Part shown: in pieces, positions 1-7,307 of the stretch
Numbering within the stretch: the first letter of the stretch is position 1
How the letters are laid out: the number at the start of each line of letters is the position of its first letter
Assembly (NCBI GenBank): GCA_043802925.1
Contig: JAZDKP010000020.1
Coordinates: forward strand, 1-36,855
Length of the DNA: 36,855 nt
Direction: 5' to 3'
Source of the DNA: JAZDKP01 sp043802925
GTDB lineage: Bacteria; Fibrobacterota; OXYB2-FULL-49-7; JAEUSG01
Program-made: the position numbers and the translations under genes
The notes under the pieces: model-generated
Told to the model about the DNA's origin: nothing
The model's input: only the letters and a program-made list of their open reading frames with translations
The model's database searches: none

Positions 1-79
1 CCAGAACAGCTTGGACGGCTTTGCGACGAATGTCCACCTGGGCGGTGGCAGGGAGAGAGCGGAAGTCTTGTGTCCTCAC
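1..79 (-). mobile_element. Transposase N-terminal fragment (IS630-like), cut by window edge
   Basis: Reading leftward from a GTG at 79, an uninterrupted frame runs off the window edge and gives 26 residues: a short acidic/aromatic start (TQDFRSLP), then AQVDIRRKAVQAVL. This resembles the first helix of the helix-turn-helix domain of IS630-type transposases, whose N-termini often read 'R-S-L-x-x-x-x-Q-x-x-x-R-R-x-A-V'. Only the N-terminus is visible, so the family assignment is tentative. The surrounding DNA is AT-rich compared with the chromosomal genes to the right, which fits a mobile segment. No terminal inverted repeat could be identified with confidence. An 8-bp inverted repeat at 94-101/113-120 lies just upstream of the start. 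Confidence 0.42.
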
Positions 80-93
80 ACATATAATATAGG

Positions 94-120
94 ATAGTTA
101 CGAGGCGTTATGGTAACTAT
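94..120. repeat. 8-bp inverted repeat upstream of the transposase fragment
   Basis: ATAGTTAC (94-101) and GTAACTAT (113-120) are perfectly complementary around an 11-nt loop. The repeat sits 15 nt upstream of the transposase fragment's presumed start. It could be an IS-end structure, an operator or a small hairpin in the leader. Nothing else in the sequence distinguishes these. Confidence 0.4.
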
Positions 121-547
121 ATATTGCACTGATTAGTAACTCGTCAATACAATTCTGGTGAATTATTTCAAAAGACAAATACATTTGGTCTTGGGTTCTC
201 ACTATATTTATAAATTCGAATGCCGCTCGCCCGATGACCCTAAAATTATGGAACTGCCGAAATTTGACCTACATTGCCCTTCGCGTCCAACGCAGCGACG
301 GTTCAGCGCCCCCGTCCTGCTTGAACATGTCGTCGCTTCTCCGTCCAAGCTGCGCTCTACCACAGGATGAACACGAAATGCGCAGCTTGCCGCTCGGCAT
401 TCAGGGCGGCTTCACCCTGGCTCAACGTTGTATGCAATAAACCGGCCCAAAACAGAAAGGCAGAAAGCCGCCGCCGAAAGCCCAACATTTATTGTGGGTC
501 AATTTGAATGTAAAAAGCTGACGGTGGCAAAACAACAAACACGCAAA
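121..547. other. Gene-poor AT-rich accessory stretch with inverted repeats
   Basis: No convincing gene is visible between the transposase fragment and the YefM promoter. The frames open here give low-complexity, arginine/serine-rich peptides without family resemblance. It contains a perfect 9-bp inverted repeat, AAGCTGCGC (347-355) and GCGCAGCTT (380-388). It also has a 5-bp pairing between CAACG near 289-293 and CGTTG near 425-429, with an RYYYAAC-like box (GTCCAAC) and a GTTGTAT box at the outer ends, loosely like an integron attC. A segment at about 326-351 is an inverted near-copy of the DNA at 8-22. These look like debris of mobile elements; none is assigned confidently. Confidence 0.4.
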
Positions 548-599
548 TTGCTTACTTGTACAATATTAGCTATATTAATCAGTACGCTTTATTGTACAA
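548..599 (+). promoter_or_regulatory. Promoter and TGTACA operator of the YefM-type toxin-antitoxin operon
   Basis: A sigma-70-like promoter is readable: TTGCTT (548-553), a 17-nt spacer, TATATT (571-576), putting the transcript start near 583. Two perfect 8-bp palindromes TTGTACAA lie at 556-563 (in the spacer) and 592-599 (just after the start), 36 bp centre to centre, and form a larger inverted repeat (TTGTACAAT / ATTGTACAA). In E. coli the YefM-YoeB complex represses its own operon through palindromes with a TGTACA core. The same core beside a YefM-like gene supports autorepression here. A ribosome site AAGGGGG (606-612) precedes the ATG at 620. Confidence 0.75.
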
Positions 600-619
600 A
601 GAATCAAGGGGGTTTCTCT

Positions 620-901
620 ATGTCACGCATTTCATTAGATTCAGACATCCATCCACTATCTGATTTTCGATCCAATTTTGCAAGTTTTATAAATCAAGTT
701 CATAACACGAAACGACCCATTGTTATTACCCAACATGGAAGAAGCTCAGCCGTTCTCATGGATGTGACAGAGTATGAACGTATGGTTGACACGTTTGAAT
801 TGATCAAGGATGTTGAGACTGCCACAAAACAACTGAAAGATGGCCATGGCATACCTCATGAACACGTTCGCAAGCGGTTAAAAGAACGCGTTCGCGCATG
901 A
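620..901 (+). CDS. YefM/Phd-family antitoxin
   Basis: A 93-residue protein with the YefM/Phd pattern: a beta strand and helix at residues 1-35 (ISLDSDIHPLSDFRSNF, then FINQVHNTKRPIVITQHG), the conserved 'R-P-I-V-I-T-x-x-G-R' turn and 'A-V-L-M-D-V-x-E-Y-E' helix, then a charged C-terminal tail that would wrap the toxin. The N-terminal domain should bind the TGTACA operator just upstream. The ATG at 620 is chosen because it follows a strong AAGGGGG site and gives the usual family length. An in-frame ATG at 428 would add an unrelated 64-residue leader that runs through the promoter. The stop overlaps the toxin start by 4 nt (ATGA), so the pair is translationally coupled. Confidence 0.88.
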   Translation: MSRISLDSDIHPLSDFRSNFASFINQVHNTKRPIVITQHGRSSAVLMDVTEYERMVDTFELIKDVETATKQLKDGHGIPHEHVRKRLKERVRA

Positions 902-1191
902 AAATCATATGGTCACCATTAGCCGTCGAGCGCTTGGAGGAAATCTCTGATTTTATTGCCTACGACAAGCCCTCCGCTGCCGGCAAATGGATCGATTCTA
1001 TTTTCGGCAAAGTTGAACTACTTAAATTTAACCCGGATTTAGGACGAGTTGTCCCTGAAATTGAAACATCAAGCATAAGAGAACTGCTCTTTGGCAACTA
1101 CAGAATTATTTATCGCCATACCGGGAATTCTATCAACGTATTAACGGTTCGAAGCTGTCGACAATTATTAGAAGACAAAGATTTAGAATAA
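898..1191 (+). CDS. RelE/ParE-family toxin
   Basis: A 97-residue basic protein with the RelE/ParE layout: an N-terminal strand (IIWSPLAVERLEEI), two helices containing DKPSAAGKWID, the LL-x-F-x-P-x-L-G-R turn near residues 41-50, then the strand series with 'RELLFGNYRIIYRH' and a final 'LTVRSCRQLL'. The family includes mRNA interferases that cut at the ribosome (RelE) and gyrase poisons (ParE). Sequence alone does not separate them, although the 'AA-x-x-W' and 'P-x-x-G-R' features are more ParE-like. YefM antitoxins usually pair with shorter YoeB toxins, so this is a mixed pairing. It ends in an AT-rich stretch with no clear terminator. Confidence 0.85.
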   Translation: MKIIWSPLAVERLEEISDFIAYDKPSAAGKWIDSIFGKVELLKFNPDLGRVVPEIETSSIRELLFGNYRIIYRHTGNSINVLTVRSCRQLLEDKDLE

Positions 1192-1337
1192 ATAACCCCG
1201 TCCCGTGAATGATTGATTCCCCTTCCGCCAAAATCTATTTTTATATCCTAAAAAGCGATACACCTTGCGCCCGTTCCGGCCTGCTATGGGGCCGTGACGG
1301 TACTTTATTAAATCCGTTCTAATATGACGGGAGTGGC

Positions 1338-4189
1338 ATGAAAACAGGAAAATTGAAACAAGCCGCAATCATCCTGTCCGCCTTTGCCGGGCTCTACCTC
1401 GCCACCTGCACCAACGACGACGCGCTCTTCAACCCCGCAAAAAAAGGCGAATCCGCAAAATGTGCGGCCTTTCTTGCCGCCGCAACGCCTTCCGCACCCG
1501 TGGCCGACACCACCGGCCTCGCGATCATCGACACGTTCCACACCGGTGACACGCTCGCATTCATCGGCGTGGTTTGCCCTGCGGATGCAAAAGTCACGGG
1601 CGCCTGGACATTTGGCGACAGCATAAACGATAGCGGCGCCATCGTGCTTCACGCCTATACGGCCAGCGGACACTACACCGCAGTTTTCACCATCCGCGAC
1701 GCCGCGGGCTACTCGCTGTCCGACACCGTCACGGTTGTTGTCAACACCCCGCCGCGAATCCCGGTGCTAAAATCCCCGGCGCCGGGAACACAAAAGGAGG
1801 TGAACTCCACACCGGCCTTTACATGGGGGTGCTCCGATGCTGATAATGAGGTGCTCGGTTTCGATTTGTATGTCGGTCCTTCACGAATATTCACGACATT
1901 GGACCGGCAGGCCCGGAATATTACCGACTCCTCTTATGTCGGATGGGGCACAGGGAACGTCAGCAAGCCGTTTTACTGGCAGGTCGTGGCGTTCGACAAA
2001 CTGGACACGGTAAAAAGCGTTATTGATTCCTTCAACGTAGGCCATTATACCATGGGCCACATCACCGGCCACGCCAGACTGCAGGGCATCCGGCGGCACA
2101 ACGGCATCCGCGTCACGCTGACCGGGGTCAATACGTATACGATCCCCACGGATGACAGCGGCGCCATCGCCGTGGATGTGGAGCCCGGGACCTATTCCAT
2201 CACCGCAACCGATACACTCCGCAATGCGTTTGCCACGGCCGTGGGCAATGACTCGGTGCGGGCCGGGCAGAGCGCTGATTTCGGCGTCCTCACGTTACTC
2301 GACAACCATGTCCCGCACATCGCCTTTGCCGCGCCGGCAACGGGCGCGCTGCTCACCGCGCTTTCCCCGCGCAATCTCACGGTCTCGGGTACGTTCATTG
2401 ACACCGGTTCACAGGTGCACTGCGACTCCGTGCGCGCCACTGTCAACAGCACCCCGGTGACGGGCATCACACGCACCTCCTCCGTCTGGCAATTCACCAT
2501 GAGCAACATCGCGGACGGCCATTACACGGTCCGCGTGGACGCTGCGGACTCGGCCGGAAACGCCGCGGCCCCGGCCACGCGCAGTTTTACGGTCAACAGC
2601 AAGACCCTCGATGTACGCATCGGCATCCTGCACGACACGCTCTACTGCACGGCCTCGGTGGCCAACGCGCGGCCGGACATCCGCGCCTACTACTGGAACT
2701 ACGACAAGCACGCCACACCCGCCTGGAACGATTCCACCCTCACCAACCAGACCACGGCCACCCGGGCCTGGGCCTTTGCCCATCCGCCGGTCGCGGGTGC
2801 CGACACCGTGATTGTCATGGCCGTGGACGACTCGGGCATGGCCGTATACGACACGGTGCGGTACGGGGTGTCGCTGGACCTCCCGGTGGCCGACGCGGGG
2901 AACGACACAATCGTGGCCATCGGGGACTCGGCCTTTCTGCACGGCCGCTACGCCCAGCAATACGGCCACGCGGTCAAGTTTGAGTGGGCCATCGGCAGCA
3001 CCGCCTATTTTGCGCGCACCACCAACGCCGACACCGCTTTCCGCATGTACAGCTTCCACCCGGGCGTGCCCTGCTATTTCCGGGTGACGGACGACCGCGG
3101 CAACATGACCACGGACAGCCTGACCGTGGTCTTTGGCCGCGCATGGGAACCCGTGGGAGGCACCAATCTCGCCACAGCGCACAAGAGCGAGGCCTTTTCG
3201 CTGGGGGTCTTCTCCTCAACGGAAATGTACCTCGCCTTCCCGGACGCCACCAATTTCAGCCGCCTCCGGATCATGAAATGGAACGGCACCGCCTGGTCCA
3301 CGACCGGGTCCAACCTCACCGCCATCGTGGCCAAGAACACGACCGTGGCCGTGGGCACCGGCTTCGGCTACGGCGGCATCACCTATTCCATCCCCTACGT
3401 GGCGGTCTGGGACGACAGTGTGAAGGTCTTCACCCCCAATGGCACACTGGTCTCACCGCAGCCCGGGCTCGGAAGCGGCCCCTTCCGCTTTGTCGCGGGA
3501 CCGACAATGTATCGGGCCGCATGCACCTGGCCATGGGCGACGACCACTCCCCGGTTTACTCGGGTCGGCTCCGCGTCAAAAAACTCGAATACGGCGTCTG
3601 GGACACGGTGGGCGGCTATCTGTCGGCGAATTCCAGCTCGCGCGCCAACGATCTCTCCTTTGACGGAAGCACCCTGTACCTGTTCACCTACAAAAGCCCG
3701 GGATACGACACGCTCAAGAAATGGACCTCCGCGACCGGCTGGCAGAACCTGACCTCGCTGTACAATCCCATCAACCCGGTCATTCTCACCGCCTCCTACA
3801 ACCTGTACATTTCGTACTGCACCGACTATTACGGGGCCAACTTTGCGGTCAAACAATGGAACGGCGCGGGATGGACCCAGATGGGTGGCGCGGTGACCAC
3901 GCTCGGCAACAACGGCCCGGTCTCGCTCCAGCCCATGGGCTACGATTCGTACCGGAGCCAGAACCTCATCGGCGTGGCCTGCTACGAGGGCGAATTTGAC
4001 TATCCGGACCGGAAGCACCTGAAGGTCAAGGTCAACCTCGGCAGCCAGTGGGTAGACGTGGGAACCGCCGGGCTCCCGGCCCAGATGGCAACCACGGGCC
4101 GCGACGCGTTCTGCTTTAAAGGAGGCGTGCCCTATATCGCCTGCCAGGACACCTCCACTGGCAATCTGACCGTCTACAAACTAAGGTGA
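1338..4189 (+). pseudogene. PKD/Ig-repeat and propeller-like lipoprotein, frameshifted near 3500
   Basis: The intact product would be about 950 residues. The N-terminus has basic residues, a hydrophobic stretch and LATC (Cys24), a loose lipobox suggesting an outer-membrane or periplasmic lipoprotein. Then come a PKD-like domain (about 55-135, with AWTFGDS), a fibronectin/Ig-like domain, a carboxypeptidase-regulatory-like sandwich (about 235-325), a further Ig-like domain (about 328-425), another PKD-like region, and a C-terminal repeat region with 'W-N-G-x-x-W' motifs typical of surface beta-propellers. Around 3500 the coding sense moves from the frame of the ATG at 1338 to the -1 frame (DNVSGRMHLAMGDD continues there to the TGA at 4187-4189). 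This implies one missing base: a real mutation or a sequence error. GGGAG precedes the ATG. The PEGA protein gene starts 4 nt after the stop. Confidence 0.78.
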
Positions 4190-4193
4190 CATT

Positions 4194-5456
4194 ATGCAAC
4201 AACGGCTGCTCCTCATTCTTTTTGCGACCCTCGGCTCACTCTTCGCCGAGGCCCCGGTCAGCGTGGCCGTGGCCGACTTCGCGGCCCGCGGTGTTGCCGC
4301 AAACGATGCGGCCGCCATGGCCGACCGTTTCAGCGCCGAACTTTCCGCGGCTGGGAAATTCCAGGTCATCGAACGCTCGCGCTTAAGCGAAATCGTCCGG
4401 GAAACCGCTCTTCAACAGGCCGTATGCAGCGATCCCGCCTGCGCCACGGACCTCGGCAAGCTGCTGGCGGCCAAAAAGATTGTGCTGGGCTCGGTGTCAA
4501 AGGTGGGCGGCATCTTCTCCGTCACTGTCCGGTTTGTCAATGTCGAAACCGGACAGATTGAGCAGAACCTGAGTGAAGACTGCGACTGCGGCATCGAAGA
4601 GCTGCTCACCGCCACGCTGCGACGCATGGCGCGAAAGCTGGCAGGCGTCACGGGCAGCGGCGAAGGCGCCATCGTTTCCCTGCAAAAAGGCGAGGCATCG
4701 GTCTTTGTTAAAAGTATCCCCGACAGCGCAAGGGTCCTCGTGGACGGCCGCATCATGGACGGCGTCACACCGCTCACGGTCCAGGGCATCCCTTCCGGGC
4801 GGCACGACATTCGCGTGCAGAAGGGAAACCTGGCGGCCACCACCATTGTCTCCCTGGGCGCACGCCAGATAAAAAAACTCCAGCTCACGCTCCGACAGCA
4901 GGAGACCGCGCTCAAGGTGCTCACGAACCCCTCGGAAGCCGAAGTATACGTCAACGCCCAGCCCACACGTTCGCGAGGGTACGACCAGCTCACCCCCGCG
5001 GTCTTTGAAAGCCCGAAAGGGGACCGCATTCGCTTGACGCTTTTCAAGCCGGGTTTCCTCGACTCCACGTTCACCGTCGTCCTTTCCAAAAACACGGAAA
5101 ACATGGTTTCCGTGGATATGAAAGCCGGGGACCCGGAATACCTGAAGCTTCAGAACCGTTTTCTTTCACAGCGCATGAAACGACGGGTGGGGTTCCGTCT
5201 TTCGCTTGCTTCGGTGCTTCTGGCTGCGGGCGGTACGACATCCGTCCTACTGGCACAAAAAGATTATCGAGATGCAACGGATGCCAAGAACCGCCTGGAC
5301 CAGGCCGCCATTTTATCCGGACCGGATTATGAAAGGGATGTGGCGTTGAACAAAAAGAAGAATGACGCGGGGAACCTGAAGTCAACCCTCGGGTACGGCC
5401 TTCTGGGCGCCGGGACCGTTGGGCTGGGTGCAGGGCTCTACTTTTATTTTTTTTGA
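4194..5456 (+). CDS. CsgG/TolB-like N-terminal domain and two PEGA domains, membrane-anchored
   Basis: A 420-residue protein. A short signal peptide (about 1-19, ending FAEA) precedes a CsgG/TolB-N-like alpha/beta domain (about 20-150), recognisable by 'VAVADF', a 'V-I-E-R-S-R-L' strand, the paired cysteines in CSDPAC and 'K-I-V-L-G-S-V-S-K-V-G-G'. Two PEGA-type beta domains follow (about 165-232 with DSARVLVDG, and 236-312 with PSEAEVYVN); these usually mediate envelope contacts. Two hydrophobic segments near 331-350 and 395-420 close the protein, so the C-terminus is probably membrane-embedded. AAGGTGA precedes the ATG and overlaps the stop of the PKD lipoprotein gene, so the two probably form one envelope operon. 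Function is unknown; CsgG-like domains often belong to envelope assembly proteins. Confidence 0.8.
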   Translation: MQQRLLLILFATLGSLFAEAPVSVAVADFAARGVAANDAAAMADRFSAELSAAGKFQVIERSRLSEIVRETALQQAVCSDPACATDLGKLLAAKKIVLGSVSKVGGIFSVTVRFVNVETGQIEQNLSEDCDCGIEELLTATLRRMARKLAGVTGSGEGAIVSLQKGEASVFVKSIPDSARVLVDGRIMDGVTPLTVQGIPSGRHDIRVQKGNLAATTIVSLGARQIKKLQLTLRQQETALKVLTNPSEAEVYVNAQPTRSRGYDQLTPAVFESPKGDRIRLTLFKPGFLDSTFTVVLSKNTENMVSVDMKAGDPEYLKLQNRFLSQRMKRRVGFRLSLASVLLAAGGTTSVLLAQKDYRDATDAKNRLDQAAILSGPDYERDVALNKKKNDAGNLKSTLGYGLLGAGTVGLGAGLYFYFF

Positions 5457-5478
5457 ATGTAAAAAGCTGCAAAAAAGG

Positions 5479-5509
5479 TTGCACAATTTTATTTCAATAA
5501 AAGTATATT
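5479..5509 (+). promoter_or_regulatory. Possible promoter of the MBL hydrolase gene
   Basis: TTGCAC (5479-5484) and TATATT (5504-5509) are separated by 19 nt in a short AT-rich gap between the PEGA protein gene and the hydrolase. The spacer is longer than optimal, so this is a weak call. The leader would be about 45 nt. Confidence 0.35.
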
Positions 5510-5559
5510 AATGACGATGTTTTGTTTTTAATCAAAAACGCAGCGGAAATAGGTTCAAC

Positions 5560-6393
5560 ATGCAAATTACCTGCTGGGGCTGCCGCGGTTCACTGCCCAC
5601 GCCCGGACATTCCACCGTCAAATACGGCGGGAACACTACCTGCTTTCAAATTGACGGAAAAGACGGAACACTCATTATCATTGACGCGGGCACCGGTCTC
5701 CGCGCCCTCGGCAACCACCTCATTAAAGAAGACCCGCGCAAAAACATAACCATGCTGGTCACGCACGCGCACTGGGATCACCTGCTGGGCTTCCCTTTCT
5801 TTGTACCCGCCTATTCCAAAAAGTACTCCATCGACATCAAAGGCTGCTTCGGCACCAGCTACGCGCTCAAAGACATCATTTCGCACCAGTTCAAGGCCCC
5901 CTATTTCCCGGTCAAATTCCGCCAGCTCACGGCAAAAATAACCTTTGAGCAGGCCTCGCGCCGGACCTTCCGCGTGGGCGGCATTAAAATCGAGTCCATC
6001 CAGCTCAACCATCCGGGCGGCGGTTCGGGCTACAAGTTCACGGAGGGTAAAAAGAGCTTCGTGTTCCTCACCGACAATGAACTCGACTTCCAGCACAAAG
6101 AGGGTTTAAAACGCGAAAGGTATGTTGATTTCTGTAAAGGCGCCACTCTTTTAATTCACGACGCGCAGTACACCACCGAAGAATACGAACGCCTCAACCG
6201 CTCCTGGGGCCATTCCACCTACGATGACGCGTTTGACCTGGCGCACGACGCCGGCGCCAGGCGCCTCGGATTCTGCCATCACGACCAGGAGCGCAAGGAC
6301 GACGAACTCGACCATCTCGACAGCTCGTACCGTAGCAAGCTTCTTAAAATCCCCTGCTTTGTGGTCCGCGAAAAATCCACCTACACGCTCTAA
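5560..6393 (+). CDS. Metallo-beta-lactamase-fold hydrolase, PhnP/RNase Z-like (COG1235 type)
   Basis: A 277-residue cytosolic protein. It opens with 'CWGCRGSLPTPG' and 'YGGNTTC', the N-terminal signature of the PhnP-like branch that includes cyclic phosphodiesterases and ATP-binding HTH-associated hydrolases. The metal site is complete: THAHWDH with His69, His71, Asp73 and His74, then a 'LNHPGG' histidine, 'LTDNE' aspartate, 'IHDAQYT' and a C-terminal 'FCHHD'. It should hydrolyse a phosphodiester or similar small molecule with two metal ions; the substrate cannot be named. There is no signal peptide. It lies alone on the + strand, and its stop overlaps by 4 nt with the convergent lipoprotein MBL gene. 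No clear Shine-Dalgarno precedes the ATG. Confidence 0.85.
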   Translation: MQITCWGCRGSLPTPGHSTVKYGGNTTCFQIDGKDGTLIIIDAGTGLRALGNHLIKEDPRKNITMLVTHAHWDHLLGFPFFVPAYSKKYSIDIKGCFGTSYALKDIISHQFKAPYFPVKFRQLTAKITFEQASRRTFRVGGIKIESIQLNHPGGGSGYKFTEGKKSFVFLTDNELDFQHKEGLKRERYVDFCKGATLLIHDAQYTTEEYERLNRSWGHSTYDDAFDLAHDAGARRLGFCHHDQERKDDELDHLDSSYRSKLLKIPCFVVREKSTYTL

Positions 6394-7220
6394 TAAAGCC
6401 CGCCTTCACGGTCCGCTTCCACGGTCACGCTCCCGGCCAAATCCGTGCGCAGCACGCGGCTTCCGCATTGAAGCAGGCGCGACACCGTGGAATCGGCCGG
6501 ATGGCCGAACCCGTTTTCAGCGCCAACGGAAATGACAGACAATCGGGGCCGCACTGCGGCAAGAAAAGCGGAGGAGGAGGAGGTGGCGGACCCGTGGTGC
6601 GGGACCTTGAGGAACACGGCCTCCGGAAGCGTCCTGTCAGCAAGAAGCGCTGCCTCGGAGTCAAAATTGATGTCTCCGGGAAAAAGGAGCGCGGCCCGGC
6701 CCCATTCCACGCAAAGAACCAGCGAATAGGCGTTGAGGGTGTCCGCAAGGCGGCACACATGCGGGAGCGTGTCCGGAAACAGACAGAAGAGGGAGGCGGA
6801 CCCGGTGCCCGGCACACGCGCACCGCGGAGGAGCAGGAGCGTGTCAATTTGCAGCGTGTCCGCAATGTACCGGACCAGGCTGAAAAACCCGGGTGTCCAC
6901 GATGCGCGCCGGCCCGGCAAAAGCACGCGGCGCACCGGGAAACGGGCGAGCACGGAACGCGCGCCCCCGATATGGTCCGCGTGGCCGTGGGTCAGCGCAA
7001 AATCGTCGAGTGACGTCACGCCTGACGCGGCAAGAAGCGTGTCGAGACCGCACGAATCAGACCCCGCGTCGATGAGGAGACGGCGCCCGTCGGGAAAGGT
7101 GACAAGCGCGGCATCGCCCTGGCCCACGTCAAACACCACGGCCTGCAGGCGGGGTTCGGGCTGGAGGCTCCGATGGCCGCAGGAGAGGAACAGGAACAAC
7201 ACGAAAAGCAATAATAGCAT
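6390..7220 (-). CDS. ComEC-type metallo-beta-lactamase domain lipoprotein
   Basis: A 276-residue protein made almost wholly of the MBL domain found at the C-terminus of the competence channel ComEC: 'FDVGQGDAALV' (about 30-40), 'LLIDAG', THGHADHIGG (His78, His80, Asp82, His83), 'LLFPGDI' and 'VPHHGS'. The ComEC domain is thought to degrade one DNA strand during uptake. No membrane channel is present. The N-terminus at the ATG 7220 is a hydrophobic leader ending FLSC, a loose lipobox (Cys14), so the protein is probably periplasmic or outer-membrane anchored. An in-frame ATG pair at 7319/7316 is rejected as the start because it would read through a long hairpin. It follows the predicted outer-membrane barrel gene on the same strand. 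Confidence 0.82.
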   Translation of the reverse strand: MLLLLFVLFLFLSCGHRSLQPEPRLQAVVFDVGQGDAALVTFPDGRRLLIDAGSDSCGLDTLLAASGVTSLDDFALTHGHADHIGGARSVLARFPVRRVLLPGRRASWTPGFFSLVRYIADTLQIDTLLLLRGARVPGTGSASLFCLFPDTLPHVCRLADTLNAYSLVLCVEWGRAALLFPGDINFDSEAALLADRTLPEAVFLKVPHHGSATSSSSAFLAAVRPRLSVISVGAENGFGHPADSTVSRLLQCGSRVLRTDLAGSVTVEADREGGLY

Positions 7221-7225
7221 CCTAA

Positions 7226-7241
7226 TTCGGCCAAGGCCGAA
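7226..7241. repeat. 7-bp-arm palindrome upstream of the MBL lipoprotein
   Basis: TTCGGCC-AA-GGCCGAA is a perfect palindrome immediately upstream of the presumed ATG (7220, minus strand). It would form a GC-rich stem next to or over the ribosome-binding region, where no good Shine-Dalgarno is visible. It could limit translation or be part of the terminator structure next to it. Confidence 0.45.
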
Positions 7242-7245
7242 AATA

Positions 7246-7307
7246 AGAGTCTGTACAATCGGCAACTTATCTACGTTTTTCACGTAGATGTTGCCGATAC
7301 AGACTCT
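7246..7307 (-). terminator. Long imperfect hairpin after the barrel gene, terminator-like
   Basis: The arms at 7246-7275 and 7282-7307 pair over about 25 bp with small bulges around a 6-nt loop. Shared blocks are AGAGTCTGTA, ATCGGCAAC and ATCTACGT. On the minus strand the stem begins at the stop codon of the barrel gene and is followed by TTATTTTC, so it can act as an intrinsic terminator or an RNA-stabilising end. It would reduce read-through into the MBL lipoprotein gene. Confidence 0.6.

Noticed and set aside
428..619. N-terminal extension of the YefM-like antitoxin from the ATG at 428
   Set aside because: It would read through the promoter and operator and add residues unlike the family; the ATG at 620 has a strong ribosome site.
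2409..3182. Long leftward open frame of 257 codons opposite the PKD lipoprotein gene
   Set aside because: It is Gly/Val/His/Arg-rich with no family motif and lies opposite the real coding frame; GC-rich genes create such shadows.
3480..3520. Programmed -1 ribosomal frameshift in the PKD lipoprotein gene
   Set aside because: No slippery X-XXY-YYZ heptamer or downstream stem is evident near the change of frame; a simple one-base loss fits better.
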